DNA of 64,000 nucleotides. Source: Candidatus Binatia bacterium. GTDB lineage: Bacteria; Desulfobacterota; Binatia; HRBIN30. The position numbers and the translations under genes are program-made. The DNA lies in the NCBI GenBank assembly GCA_937925685.1, contig CALAMI010000002.1, positions 1 through 64,000 on the forward strand. Direction: 5' to 3'. How positions within the stretch are numbered: position 1 is the stretch's first letter; each line of letters opens with the position of its first letter. The notes beneath the pieces are model-generated. The model was not told the origin of the DNA, searched no databases, and saw nothing but the letters and a program-made list of their open reading frames with translations. Below, piece after piece: positions 52,917-62,586 of this stretch.

Positions 52917-52945
52917 TTGACTGCCTTCATTCCGAGTGGTATACG
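52917..52945 (+). promoter_or_regulatory. sigma-70-type promoter of the large repeat protein gene
   Basis: TTGACT (52917-52922), a 17-bp spacer and TATACG (52940-52945). Transcription would start near 52952, leaving a leader of about 57 nt before the ATG at 53009, which has AAAGGA in front of it. This also argues against the TTG start at 52952. Confidence 0.52.
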
Positions 52946-53008
52946 CTTAGGTTGTTGTTGTGTGGGGCATTGAGGGGCACGCGCAGTGCACTGAAAGGAA
53001 ATAGAAAT

Positions 53009-55684
53009 ATGTGTTTGGAATTAAAACAAAGATGTTACAACAAAGCGCGGCTCAGGCAGTGGTCCCTGAGTTTTCCGCTTGCTCGAGGGTTCGTTGTGGC
53101 GAGCGTCACTTTGCACCACCGGCGGTCTTCCCGGTGGGGGAAGTCAAACGTCGATGAGCTCAAAGGGCGAGAGATCTCCCAATTAGCTCGGTCAGAAAGC
53201 AACGTTCACGACCGTGGCGTCCGATCGCAACGCATCCGCGCGGCTCGGCAGCGCGGGTGGCACTTCGCCGCGCCGCTTTTCCTAGCGCCGTGCTTGTTGG
53301 CGGCGCTGTTGGGGCGCGCAAATGCCTCGGATCTCCCCCCTGCGACACCCAACATCGAGACCATTGCCGCCGGCTCGTTAGTCATCCCGATGGATAATGA
53401 CAACCAAAACATCGGCGCACCGTTCAACCTGAGGGCATATGGGTTAGTGCAGCGCCTTTTGAAGGCTCAAATTCCAGTCAAGTGGGCTATTCGCGCAGGG
53501 AAGTCTAAAGATGGCATCGACTTCTCGGCGCGTGCCGAGCGTGTGCTGCCTACCGCTCGGCCGGCTTCACTTTTAGACTTCCGCGGGGGCCCATTCGTTG
53601 TTGAGGCAAGTTCTGCGTCTGCAGCGCTAGAGATTGCATCGAGTTACGGCAACAATGTTGCCTTGTATCGGTTAGTCGAACCAGCTCAAGTTGATGTTCG
53701 CTACACATTGATGCAAAGAGCCTTTGTTTTTGTGGCCAACGACGGTGGAACGGCAGACGTACACACTGCTGTTCTATCTGCGGCCGGGTTTGTCTCGGGC
53801 GAAGACTACTCAGTGCTCGATCGACCAACCACGAGTACCCAGCTCAATGGCAACCTCTGTGCGACGATTGTAACCGAACCTCACTATGACGGGCTGCAGG
53901 ATGCAAATTGGGGAACAGTGGTGGCCGCCGTTCGAGAGTTTGTGCTTTCGGGCGGCAATGTGTTGGCCCAATGCAAGGCGATCGAGAGTTACGAAAACCA
54001 TTCGACGTACGGCCGGTTCCAGACGTCTGGCGGAGTGATCAAGCCCGGCAATCCAGGTACACCCTTCAGTTACCTGGCTCCTGATATGGGCTTTAGTCAA
54101 TTTGTCGGTCCTTTAGCAGATCGTGGAGGGGCAATTCCGCGCTATGCCCTCGCAAGCGGGTCGGCTTTTCACCATGGTGGCCACGTGCACGTGGAACACT
54201 CTGGTAGCGGAGCCGGTCGTTACAAGGCGAGTGTGTCAAAGCTCGGCAGTGGGGTAGGGTCGTTGGTTTTCTACCTTGCCGGTCACGAATACCCGGGTTC
54301 GTCATTGGAGGAAATAAACGGTCGCCGCATGTACCTGAACGCGGTTTTTCACCCAGCAAGGCGTCCGGCAAGTTGTGGTTTCGACATTCCGACTCCCACG
54401 CCGACTCGGAGTGCCACGCCACAGGTGACCGATCCCGTGCCGTTGTACAGCGCCACGCCGACTCGGAGTGCCACGCCGCAGGTGACCGATCCCGTGCCGT
54501 TGTACAGCGCCACGCCGACTCGGAGTGCCACGCCGCAGGTGACCGATCCCGTACCGTTGTACAGTGCCACGCCGACTCGGAGTGCCACGCCGCAGGTGAC
54601 CGATCCCGTGCCGTTGTACAGTGCCACGCCGACTCGGAGTGCCACGCCGCAGGTGACCGATCCCGTGCCGTTGTTCAGCGCCACGCCGACCTTCACTCCT
54701 AATCCTTGTGGTAATGGAGAGCTCGATCCGGGAGAAGAATGTGACGATGGGAACAATGTCAACGGCGATTGTTGCAGTGCGACTTGTCGCCTCGATCCCC
54801 CGGGGGCACCTTGTGAAGACGGGTTAGATTGTACCGAAGGTGACGCTTGTGATGCCTTTGGCGTTTGCCGAAGCGAGCCGTCAACGGGACAGTACGCAAT
54901 TCTCCGTTGGGCTCCGACGGATCCGGTGGGCAGTTTCACCACAGCCTTGATGCGCCGATCGTTGATCGGTGGCCATGTTTGTTCTGACGTCGTGCGGTTA
55001 GCGCGCCAATCACGGGTGCTTGGCGACCTTGTGGCGCTCGCGCCGAGTGGAAATGCACTATATTTCGGTAAGCGCACCCAGGTGGCAGGAAAGGTTGTCA
55101 CTTTAGGGGGCGCAGTCGTTGGCGCGGAGAACGCGTCCATGGGGGAGTTTTTAGGTGCAGACTCAACCGGATCGACACCCCCGGTACAAGACTGTGCGGA
55201 GGCGAGAGCGCGGACCCTGCAAGCACGGCAGAACCTTTTGAGCTTGCCCAACAGCGCTGGATTTTCTTTTGGCGTGACGAAGGTAAGGGCCCGTAAGACA
55301 CTACGCTTACCACCGGCGGGTGAGCTCGATGGGGGTACCGTGGTCGTGGATTTCGAAGATCTCAAAATAGGCTCCAGTGGAACTTTGGAGCTTGTCGGGT
55401 CAGCGGCCACGGAGGACGTGGTTATCCGAGTGCGAAACCACTTGCGCTTAGGGCGGCGCGCAAAGCTGCTCCTGGCAGGCTTGCAACCTAATCAAGTGGT
55501 ACTGGCGGTCGATGGACGAACGATCATTGGTGGTTCTGCACACTTACCTGGAACTTTGATGGGTGGCGACAGGATTGTCGTCCGGCGACGGGCGGTCGTA
55601 GAGGGAGGGCTCTTTGGCAGGACTGTTCTTGTCTCTGGTTCGGCGCGGGTGCGTCGGGCTGGCTGGGTCGGATGGTGTCGTTGA
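53009..55684 (+). CDS. large exported protein with 19-residue tandem repeats and a Myxococcus Cys-rich motif
   Basis: 891 residues from ATG 53009. The first 85 residues are basic; a signal-like stretch (WHFAAPLFLAPCLLAALLGRANA) follows. Residues about 105-455 are one alpha/beta domain (VIPMDNDNQNIGAPFNLRAYGLVQRLL, KWAIRAGKSKDGIDFSA) with GHVHVEHSG near its end, seen in other uncharacterised secreted proteins. Five copies of a 19-residue repeat follow (466-560), then a DUF4215/Myxococcus Cys-rich motif (CGNGELDPGEECDDGNNVNG) and a beta-rich C-terminal domain of about 240 residues. The long basic N-terminus before the signal is odd, and a later unrecognised start may be used. Cell-surface role inferred. 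Confidence 0.78.
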   Translation: MCLELKQRCYNKARLRQWSLSFPLARGFVVASVTLHHRRSSRWGKSNVDELKGREISQLARSESNVHDRGVRSQRIRAARQRGWHFAAPLFLAPCLLAALLGRANASDLPPATPNIETIAAGSLVIPMDNDNQNIGAPFNLRAYGLVQRLLKAQIPVKWAIRAGKSKDGIDFSARAERVLPTARPASLLDFRGGPFVVEASSASAALEIASSYGNNVALYRLVEPAQVDVRYTLMQRAFVFVANDGGTADVHTAVLSAAGFVSGEDYSVLDRPTTSTQLNGNLCATIVTEPHYDGLQDANWGTVVAAVREFVLSGGNVLAQCKAIESYENHSTYGRFQTSGGVIKPGNPGTPFSYLAPDMGFSQFVGPLADRGGAIPRYALASGSAFHHGGHVHVEHSGSGAGRYKASVSKLGSGVGSLVFYLAGHEYPGSSLEEINGRRMYLNAVFHPARRPASCGFDIPTPTPTRSATPQVTDPVPLYSATPTRSATPQVTDPVPLYSATPTRSATPQVTDPVPLYSATPTRSATPQVTDPVPLYSATPTRSATPQVTDPVPLFSATPTFTPNPCGNGELDPGEECDDGNNVNGDCCSATCRLDPPGAPCEDGLDCTEGDACDAFGVCRSEPSTGQYAILRWAPTDPVGSFTTALMRRSLIGGHVCSDVVRLARQSRVLGDLVALAPSGNALYFGKRTQVAGKVVTLGGAVVGAENASMGEFLGADSTGSTPPVQDCAEARARTLQARQNLLSLPNSAGFSFGVTKVRARKTLRLPPAGELDGGTVVVDFEDLKIGSSGTLELVGSAATEDVVIRVRNHLRLGRRAKLLLAGLQPNQVVLAVDGRTIIGGSAHLPGTLMGGDRIVVRRRAVVEGGLFGRTVLVSGSARVRRAGWVGWCR
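54404..54688 (+). repeat. five 57-bp tandem repeats (coding)
   Basis: Units start at 54404, 54461, 54518, 54575 and 54632, and encode SATPTRSATPQVTDPVPLY with one final Phe for Tyr. Copies differ at only a few third positions, so the expansion is recent or kept uniform. Copy number may vary between strains. Confidence 0.97.
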
Positions 55685-55728
55685 ACCGATTGGGCCGTTG
55701 TTGGATCTAACCGAATGCCGTTGAAAGC

Positions 55729-55771
55729 TCCCGAGAGCACTTGATCCTCGAGGGCCAGCTCGCTCTCGGGA
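55729..55771. terminator. stem-loop between convergent genes
   Basis: TCCCGAGAGC (55729-55738) pairs with GCTCTCGGGA (55762-55771) around a 23-nt loop. It lies between the large repeat protein stop (55684) and the yajQ stop (55791) and may end both transcripts. There is no T tract. Confidence 0.33.
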
Positions 55772-55790
55772 CGCAAGAGTTGCCTGCTTA

Positions 55791-56276
55791 TCAGTCGCGA
55801 AAGTTTACGAATTGAAGAGGAATCTCAAAGTCATGTTCCCGTAGAATCCGGATTGCCGCCTGCAAGTCATCCTTCTTCTTTCCCTGGACGCGTATTTGCT
55901 CGTCCAGAATCTGCATCTGGATCTTGAGCTTACTCTCCTTGAGCACTTTGACCACTGTTCGAGCACGTTCCGCGTCGATTCCTTGTTGCAGCTCGATGGT
56001 CAGACGCGCTCGACCACCGGCCGCTGGCTCAACGGTTCGGTGCTTCAGGGCTTTGAGCGGCACTCCGCGCCGGGCCAGCTTCGACTGCAGGACGTCGACT
56101 ATGGCTCGCACCTTGAAGTCGTTGGCAGACACAATCGTTATGCTTTTTCGATCCCATAGAATCTCGCTTCCAGTGTCCTTGAAGTCGTACCGTTGCGCGA
56201 TTTCTTTGCGAGCCTGGTTGACTGCGTTTTCCACTTCTTGAACGTCGACTCGAGAGACGACATCGAAGGATGCCAT
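55791..56276 (-). CDS. yajQ: YajQ-family cyclic-di-GMP-binding protein
   Basis: 161-residue cytoplasmic protein, full length. The start MASFDVVSRVDVQEVENAVNQA and YDFKDTGSEI, then LRVQGKKKDDLQAAI-like and FEIPLQFVNFRD at the end are family signatures. YajQ proteins bind nucleotides or c-di-GMP and act as regulators or translation-linked factors. It follows lolA by 11 bp, with AGAGGA just before its start, as the last gene of the rnj-ftsK-lolA-yajQ operon. Confidence 0.96.
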   Translation of the reverse strand: MASFDVVSRVDVQEVENAVNQARKEIAQRYDFKDTGSEILWDRKSITIVSANDFKVRAIVDVLQSKLARRGVPLKALKHRTVEPAAGGRARLTIELQQGIDAERARTVVKVLKESKLKIQMQILDEQIRVQGKKKDDLQAAIRILREHDFEIPLQFVNFRD

Positions 56277-56287
56277 AATCCTCTACT

Positions 56288-56965
56288 TTAATTGCCACTG
56301 GCGTCCAGCACATCGGCCCCTGGCGGAATCTCGAACCGAAAGAGGTCGTTGCCCAGCCCTGTATTCCGCCGAACATTTCTCAGCGTGACTTTGCTGGTAT
56401 TCCCGAGTGGGTCCTGTATCTCAGCGCCCGTGATGTCGTATGTCGTCTTATCTACCTCGAGCCATAGAGTGCCTACGTCGGCGTTGTTCCGTTTTGGTAC
56501 GAGTCGCAGCCGCAAGGACGAGCCTTGGGAGGGCTCGAGGGCGACGTCGAAGTCCTCAGCGATGCGACCGACACCGGTCAGGAAGGATACAGGCGTAGTC
56601 GATCGAAATGCTTGCTGGAACGGCATACGGATTACCTGTTGGTCCTCAGGGCGGTAGATCCATAGCGTTTGGCCATCGCTGACAATGGTTTCGCGCATAC
56701 CGTTTGCTAGGTCCCACCGCATTTTCCCTGGCTTCCGAAAGGCAAAGGTGCCATGGGCGGCAACGCGCTTGTTCAACCGCAGGAGCAAGGTTTCTTGCAC
56801 CACCTCGCCACTCAAGTCGAGTGTGGAATCGTAACGCTTTTGCACCTGAGTGATCAGTTGTTCGATGGATTGTGGGTCAGCCTCACCACTCGCAGGGATT
56901 GCTGGGGTTGGTAACGCAAGCACCAGGCTCCAGAACCAGCAGACGGACTTCCACGAGTAGTTCAT
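56288..56965 (-). CDS. lolA: outer-membrane lipoprotein carrier protein LolA
   Basis: 225 residues. A signal peptide (to about residue 26) precedes the LolA fold: VQKRYDSTLDLSGEVVQ, GTFAFRKPGKMRWDLAN, TLWIYRPEDQQVIRMPF and the hydrophobic-cavity strands ending RFEIPPGADVLDASG. It carries lipoproteins across the periplasm from LolCDE to LolB, which fits the several lipoproteins and Lnt in this window. It overlaps the ftsK stop by 4 bp. Confidence 0.93.
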   Translation of the reverse strand: MNYSWKSVCWFWSLVLALPTPAIPASGEADPQSIEQLITQVQKRYDSTLDLSGEVVQETLLLRLNKRVAAHGTFAFRKPGKMRWDLANGMRETIVSDGQTLWIYRPEDQQVIRMPFQQAFRSTTPVSFLTGVGRIAEDFDVALEPSQGSSLRLRLVPKRNNADVGTLWLEVDKTTYDITGAEIQDPLGNTSKVTLRNVRRNTGLGNDLFRFEIPPGADVLDASGN

Positions 56966-59202
56966 GGTTCTGGCGGCGGTGGAACCAGCACTTCGCGCGG
57001 ACGTCCATTTTCGCTCTTGCTCACCACCCCGTCGGTTTCCATCCGCTCGATCAACCGCGCTGCCCGGTTGAAACCGATCCGTAAGCGTCGCTGCAAGTAA
57101 GAAATGGAAGCAATTCGCGATTCGGCAACGATCCGAACGGCTTCGTCGTACAGCTCGTCCTCCTCAGAATTCCCCCCGGGACCGGGGACGCTGTCGTGGT
57201 CCTCATTCTCACTGTCCTCAAGCAAGCTGAGCGCATACTGCGGCGCACACTGTTGCTTGACGAACTCGGTAAACCGGTGAATTTCCCTCTCTCCCACGAA
57301 AGCGCCGTGTATCCGCTCCAAAGCTTTGCCAGGAAAGGAAAAGAGCATGTCGCCCTCTCCCAAGAGACGCTCGGCCCCGCTGCAATCCAGGATGGTGCGG
57401 GAGTCGGTACGCGTAGGCACTTGGAAAGAAACCCTTGCGGGGAAGTTGGCCTTAATGAGGCCAGTGACCACGTCCACAGAGGGCCTCTGGGTAGCCACAA
57501 TCAGGTGGATCCCGCAAGCCCGACCCTTTTGTGCCAAGCGGATGATGGGCTCCTCGACTCTTCGGCTAGAAGTCACCATGAGATCCGCAAGCTCGTCGAT
57601 GATGACCACGATCTTCGGCATGTGTTCGTGCTGTAGCTTGCCTTCGGCCAATTCGTCAGGCGACTGGTCGAAACTGAGGGGCGGGTGTTCCGGCGGCGTT
57701 TGTTCTTCGGCAACTTTTTCGAGGTCGATTACGCTTCTACATTCCTCTTCGGCGAGCAAGGCGTTGTAGGCATCAATGTTGCGAACCCCCTTATCACGAA
57801 GCAACTGATACCGTTGGTCCATCTCGCGGCATAAGTTGTTCAATACGCGGATTGCCGCGTTGGGATTCGTTACGACCGGGACGATCTGATGGGGCAGTCC
57901 TTCGTAAAGGCACAGTTCCAGCATCTTGAGGTCGATCATCACGAAACGTACTTGGCGCGGTGAGGCTTTACTGAGAATGCTCATGACTAAAGCATTGAGA
58001 AAAACCGACTTGCCCGTCCCCGTCGCACCGGCGATGAGCAAATGCGGCATGCGGGCGAGGTCCTCCACACGCGGTACTCCGACGCTATTCTTTCCTAACG
58101 CTAGCGTTAAATCCGAGGAAGCCTTTTGGAACGCTGGACTGCCGAGGATTTCGCTCAGGTATACGGGCTCCCGTTGCTCATTGGCCACTTCGATGCCCAC
58201 CACAGACTTCCCGGGCACAGGGGCAAGGATGCGCACCGGAGAGCACAGCGCCATCGACAAGTCATCCTGTAGTGAGAGCACCCGGTTAACTTTGATTCCG
58301 ACTCCAAGTTGAATTTCGAAGGTCGTAATGACCGGTCCCGTTCCGACGGCAACCACTTCTGCGTCAATGGCAAAATGCGCCAACTTTTCTTCGAGGATCT
58401 TGGCATTTTTGCGCAGGGTTTCTTCATCGAAGATTGGGTGCTCTGCCGGTCGCGGTCTCTCGAGAAGGGACAGCGGTGGTGGCTGATATTTGTTTTTCTC
58501 GACCAATTGCAGCCGAGGTTGAGAACTCCCATTAGAAGGCCTGGGCCGTTCCTCGTCTGGAGTTGGTGCGGGGATGATTAGATGCCGCTCCTCTCGCCTT
58601 GACGGCAAGATCAGTTCCCTGAGTGGGCGGGCGTTTCGGGTGCCCCCAACGAGTGTCGAGAAAGTAGTCAGAAGATGCGTTGGCCATACCCGGTAAAGCA
58701 ATCGCAAAGGCGTCGTGCCGGCAATATAACTCAAGATGGTTAGTGTCCCGATGGACAAAATCAGCCAGGCGCCAACCTGGCCGCACCCGTTTAGAAGCAA
58801 CGTGGCAAAAAACCCACCAACCCACCCGGCGGCTCCTTTCGTTCCTAAGGGATCGATCAAGCCCAGCATGGCGGACAGAAGAAGCAGCACGACTCCCCAA
58901 GCGCCGAACCGTGACAGCGGAAACTCATCCAAGCCGCCACGGAAGAAATGGAGAGCGAGCACAACAAGAGCGACTGGAAGTACGTACACCGCGTAGCCAA
59001 ATAAACCTGCCAGGCCACGAGCCAACGTTGCTCCTAAGAAACCACCCCACGTTCCTCCGGAACCGAGATGGTAGGAGCCGAAACTGAGAAGCACAAATAG
59101 AGCCGCGCCAAGTGTGAGCAGCCCTGAGAGCTCGGTGACGTACCGGGAGTACCGGTCGCTGGAGGCTAGGCGGTGGGGGGCTTTGCTGCCTACTAGGGCC
59201 AT
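56962..59202 (-). CDS. ftsK: DNA translocase FtsK/SpoIIIE
   Basis: 746 residues. Four N-terminal membrane segments (about 18-170) anchor the protein. A linker follows, then the motor with alpha/beta domains: Walker A GATGTGKSVFLNALV (about 390), Walker B VVIIDELADLMV (about 515) and the KAGRA-like RLAQKGRACGIHL. The C-terminal gamma winged-helix domain (DELYDEAVRIVAESRIASISYLQRRLRIGFNRAARLIERME) reads polarity sequences on the chromosome. It pumps DNA during septation. It starts 2 bp after the RNase J stop. Confidence 0.96.
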   Translation of the reverse strand: MALVGSKAPHRLASSDRYSRYVTELSGLLTLGAALFVLLSFGSYHLGSGGTWGGFLGATLARGLAGLFGYAVYVLPVALVVLALHFFRGGLDEFPLSRFGAWGVVLLLLSAMLGLIDPLGTKGAAGWVGGFFATLLLNGCGQVGAWLILSIGTLTILSYIAGTTPLRLLYRVWPTHLLTTFSTLVGGTRNARPLRELILPSRREERHLIIPAPTPDEERPRPSNGSSQPRLQLVEKNKYQPPPLSLLERPRPAEHPIFDEETLRKNAKILEEKLAHFAIDAEVVAVGTGPVITTFEIQLGVGIKVNRVLSLQDDLSMALCSPVRILAPVPGKSVVGIEVANEQREPVYLSEILGSPAFQKASSDLTLALGKNSVGVPRVEDLARMPHLLIAGATGTGKSVFLNALVMSILSKASPRQVRFVMIDLKMLELCLYEGLPHQIVPVVTNPNAAIRVLNNLCREMDQRYQLLRDKGVRNIDAYNALLAEEECRSVIDLEKVAEEQTPPEHPPLSFDQSPDELAEGKLQHEHMPKIVVIIDELADLMVTSSRRVEEPIIRLAQKGRACGIHLIVATQRPSVDVVTGLIKANFPARVSFQVPTRTDSRTILDCSGAERLLGEGDMLFSFPGKALERIHGAFVGEREIHRFTEFVKQQCAPQYALSLLEDSENEDHDSVPGPGGNSEEDELYDEAVRIVAESRIASISYLQRRLRIGFNRAARLIERMETDGVVSKSENGRPREVLVPPPPEP

Positions 59203-59204
59203 GG

Positions 59205-60869
59205 CTACATCTCCAACACAAACGGCAGAATAACCGGGCGCCGATCGAGAGTCCGTGCAAAATACCGACGTAACACCCGCCGTACCTGCTCCTTCACCTC
59301 TTGAGAGTCAGTGCGCGATTCCAGAGGTAGCTCCGCTAAGCTGTCCAGGACAAGCTGGCGGGCTTGCTCCATGACTAAGTCTGCGCCTGCCTCTGGTAAG
59401 AACCCGCGGGAGACGAGATCCGGGCCAGCGATGACACTGCCTGTCTGTTGGTCTAACACCACAACCGCGAGTACTAGCCCGTCAGAGGATAAGTGGCGGC
59501 GGTCTCTGAGCACAACCTCGACGACGTCACCGACACCTTTGCCGTCGACAAACACTCGCCCCGCTGTCGTTCGACCTGTCTCCCTTGCGCCATAGGCATC
59601 GATCTCCAGAACTTTGCCATTCTCGAGCAAAAACGTGTTCTCCGGCGGGATCCCGAGCTCAAGAGCGATTCGTCTGTGCGCTATGAGGTGGCGAAGCTCC
59701 CCGTGAATGGGCACAAAAAACTTGGGCTTGCAAAGGCGGAGAAAAAGTTTGAGCTCTTCTTGGCTTCCATGACCAGATACATGCACCGGTGTATTCTGCG
59801 AGTGATACACCTCGGCTCCTCGGCGCAAGGCATGGTTAATCAAATTGCTGATTTGCTTCTCGTTGCCTGGGATGACCCGCGAAGACAAAATGACAGCATC
59901 TCCCGGACCCATAGTAAATTGCGGGTGCCCGCCTTCGGCAATGCGAATGAGAGCCGACATCGCCTCGCCTTGACTCCCCGTCGTTAGAATCGTGACCCGA
60001 TCGCTCTCGTTCGATGGTAAATCTTTGGCGTCGAGCAACAGCGAGGCTGGACAGTCTAAATAGCGGAGCTGGGTGGCGATCTTGATGCTGTTGAGGAGGC
60101 TGCGTCCCACAACGGCGATGCGCCGCCCATGAGCGAGCGAAAGTTCGATGGCTTGGGTGATGCGATGGATGTGCGAGGCGAACGTAGAAAAGAATACCTT
60201 TCCCGGGGTGTGTGCAAAGATCTCAGCTAGCGGCTCGCGAAGCGAGCGTTCTGATGGCGTGTGCCCGGGCCGCTCGGCATTCGTGGAATCCGATAGGAGG
60301 AGAAGCACCCCGAGTTCACCATACTGTGCTAAACGGTGGAGGTCCGAAGGTTTTCCGTCGATCGGGGTTTGGTCGAATTTAAAATCGCCGCTGTGTATGA
60401 CCACCCCGACTGGGGTGCGGATCGCCAGTGCTACCGTATCGACCAAAGAGTGGGTGACGTGAATGGCTTCGATAGAAAATGGACCTAAATCCCAAGATTC
60501 TCCTGCCCGGAACACGCGAAACTCGGCGCTGAGACCATGCTCTTTGAGTCGTTCGGCTACCAATCCCTGGGCCATAGGCGTGGCGTACACTGGAACGGAA
60601 AAAGTTCGCAGGGCAAACGGCAGCGCTCCTTGATGATCTTCGTGACCGTGTGTCAGAACAAAACCGAGGAAGCGATCCCCAAACTGTTCGAGGTACGAGA
60701 GGTCCGGAATGACCAAATCGATCCCTAGCATGTGTGGTTCTGGAAACATGACCCCACAGTCAATTGCTAGAGCGTAACCGTTCCAGTCGAGGACTAAGCA
60801 ATTCAGCCCGATTTCTCCTAAGCCGCCGAGCGGAACAACACGTAGCTTACCTGAGGGGGCTTGTGTCAT
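59205..60869 (-). CDS. rnj: ribonuclease J
   Basis: 554-residue metallo-beta-lactamase-fold exo/endoribonuclease for mRNA decay and rRNA maturation. The zinc motif THGHEDHQGALPF, the second set with HSGDFKFDQTP, beta-CASP motifs LLSDSTNAERPG and TTGSQGEAMSAL, and the C-terminal HVSGHGSQEELKLFL and PIHGELRHL segments are all present. The length is normal. It heads the operon with ftsK, lolA and yajQ. Confidence 0.95.
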   Translation of the reverse strand: MTQAPSGKLRVVPLGGLGEIGLNCLVLDWNGYALAIDCGVMFPEPHMLGIDLVIPDLSYLEQFGDRFLGFVLTHGHEDHQGALPFALRTFSVPVYATPMAQGLVAERLKEHGLSAEFRVFRAGESWDLGPFSIEAIHVTHSLVDTVALAIRTPVGVVIHSGDFKFDQTPIDGKPSDLHRLAQYGELGVLLLLSDSTNAERPGHTPSERSLREPLAEIFAHTPGKVFFSTFASHIHRITQAIELSLAHGRRIAVVGRSLLNSIKIATQLRYLDCPASLLLDAKDLPSNESDRVTILTTGSQGEAMSALIRIAEGGHPQFTMGPGDAVILSSRVIPGNEKQISNLINHALRRGAEVYHSQNTPVHVSGHGSQEELKLFLRLCKPKFFVPIHGELRHLIAHRRIALELGIPPENTFLLENGKVLEIDAYGARETGRTTAGRVFVDGKGVGDVVEVVLRDRRHLSSDGLVLAVVVLDQQTGSVIAGPDLVSRGFLPEAGADLVMEQARQLVLDSLAELPLESRTDSQEVKEQVRRVLRRYFARTLDRRPVILPFVLEM

Positions 60870-61074
60870 AGCTTTAACCTCGCCGCCCTAGGCTCGGAGG
60901 AGACCGCCAAATGACCGCTGTCCACCCTTCCACGCCTTCACCATTCCGACCGTGTACTCGGCAGTGTAGATCACGTTTCGCGCAGTTAACGCCAAAAACA
61001 ATTCTAGACCCTTTACAGGTTCAGGGCAAATGCAGATTGCATCCGGTGACACGGAGCCAAAGAACAGCAACGAT

Positions 61075-62538
61075 TCAGTTCTTCGGCTCAACGTGGGCGC
61101 CAGCCGGCAGGCTGATAGATTTGACCTCTAAGTAGGCCAGCAGACCCTCGGGACCGAGCTCGCGACCGAGGCCGCTGGCTTTGAACCCACCAAACGGTGC
61201 CCGGAATTCTAAGGCAAAGCCATTGACGGTATACGTTCCGGTGCGCACCTGTCGGGCGATTTCCAGTCCACGGTTAAGGTCACTCGTCCATACAGTGCCG
61301 GAGAGGCCGTATTCCGAGTCGTTGGCGATTCGGATGGCTTCCTCCTCCGTCTCGTAGGGAATGACTGCAACCACGGGTCCGAAAATTTCCTCTCGGGCTA
61401 TCCGCATGTCGTTTTTGACGTTGGCGAACACCGTGGGCTCGACGTACCAACCCCGGGAAAGGTGCTTTGGGCGACCTCCGCCACAGACGACCTGGGCGCC
61501 TTCTTCGCGGCCGATACGGATGTAGCCTTCGACCCGCTCCCGCTGCCGGGCCGATACCAGCGGGCCTACCACTGTGGAGGGATCGCACGGGTCGCCAACA
61601 GGGACACGCTGGAGAGCGTGAGCGAGCGCCTGAACGACATCATCGTAGCGTCGCTTCGACGCCAACACGCGGGTTTGAGCTACGCAGGCTTGCCCGTTGT
61701 TCATCAACACTGCCGGAACGAGGCCACCGATGGTTTGTTCCAGAGGGGCGTCGTCTAAGATAATCGCCGCCGACTTCCCGCCGAGCTCGAGGGTACAGCG
61801 CTTGAGCCGCTCACCACACAATGCCGCAATCCGACGTCCTGCTGCCGTGCTGCCGGTGAAGGCGACCTTGTCGACCCCGGGGTGGCATACGAGATACTCC
61901 CCGACATCGCGATCAGCGGGAACGACATTGACTACCCCGGGCGGAAATTCCGCTTGCTCGATCAACTCGGCGAGAAAGAGCCCGTCTATAGGCGTTTCTG
62001 GTGCTGGCTTCAGCACGACCGTGGCCCCGGCAGTCAAAGCAGGCGCTAACTTCAGCATCGTGGTAAACAAGGGGACGTTCCAGGGCACGATGCACGCAGC
62101 CACACCTACGGCTTCCCTACGTACCAACACAGGCCCCATCATCCCCTCGCGCACTTCTTCGAAGGCAAAACTGCTCGCGAGGTCGATGTAGTAGTGGAGC
62201 ACCATGGTGGCTGCCAACGTCTGACCGAGCCGAGAAAAGCTGATGGGAGAACCCATCTCTAGAGTAATCATCTGGGCGAAATTTTCCTGCTGTTCTTGCA
62301 CGAGCTGGAGCAACCGTTCCAAGTAGGTAGCTCGCGCCGCCGCGCTCATGTGGGGCCAATCTCCATGATCGAATGCCCACCGTGCCGCCGCAACCGCGCG
62401 ATCCATGTCAGCTTTTTCCCCAGCGGGGACTCGAGCGACCACTTCCTCCGTGTGCGGAGAAACAACTGATATTTGCCCAGAACCGGCGGGCTCTACCCAT
62501 CGACCACCAATGAAAAGCCGATCGAAACTCTTGAGCAT
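61075..62538 (-). CDS. NAD(P)-dependent aldehyde dehydrogenase
   Basis: 487 residues. Key elements: PWNVPLFTTMLKLAPALTAGATVVLKPAPETP, TGSTAAGRRIA, catalytic Glu in LELGGKSAAI (about 257) and catalytic Cys in MNNGQACVAQTRV (about 291), EEIFGPVVAVIPY and FGGFKASGLGRELG. This full-length ALDH-fold enzyme oxidises aldehydes to acids. GGAGGATACAAACCG precedes the start. It lies 48 bp after the APH-like kinase gene, and both may serve alcohol or aldehyde breakdown. Confidence 0.95.
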   Translation of the reverse strand: MLKSFDRLFIGGRWVEPAGSGQISVVSPHTEEVVARVPAGEKADMDRAVAAARWAFDHGDWPHMSAAARATYLERLLQLVQEQQENFAQMITLEMGSPISFSRLGQTLAATMVLHYYIDLASSFAFEEVREGMMGPVLVRREAVGVAACIVPWNVPLFTTMLKLAPALTAGATVVLKPAPETPIDGLFLAELIEQAEFPPGVVNVVPADRDVGEYLVCHPGVDKVAFTGSTAAGRRIAALCGERLKRCTLELGGKSAAIILDDAPLEQTIGGLVPAVLMNNGQACVAQTRVLASKRRYDDVVQALAHALQRVPVGDPCDPSTVVGPLVSARQRERVEGYIRIGREEGAQVVCGGGRPKHLSRGWYVEPTVFANVKNDMRIAREEIFGPVVAVIPYETEEEAIRIANDSEYGLSGTVWTSDLNRGLEIARQVRTGTYTVNGFALEFRAPFGGFKASGLGRELGPEGLLAYLEVKSISLPAGAHVEPKN

Positions 62539-62586
62539 CGGTTTGTATCCTCCGCCACGAAGTCTAGCCCCACAGAGTTACGCGCA

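Larger units (their letters stand above)
52207..53008. other. 800-bp stretch without a convincing gene
   Basis: Short open frames at 52300-52587 and 52503-52712 lack domain or codon signals. A perfect 13-bp tandem duplication (GGGTAGGATCGCA twice) lies at 52270-52295. The right end holds a good promoter for the next gene. Confidence 0.6.

Noticed and set aside
54373-54702. 109-residue frame with HADSECHAAGDRSRAV repeats
   Set aside because: Out-of-frame reading of the 57-bp repeats inside the large exported protein gene.
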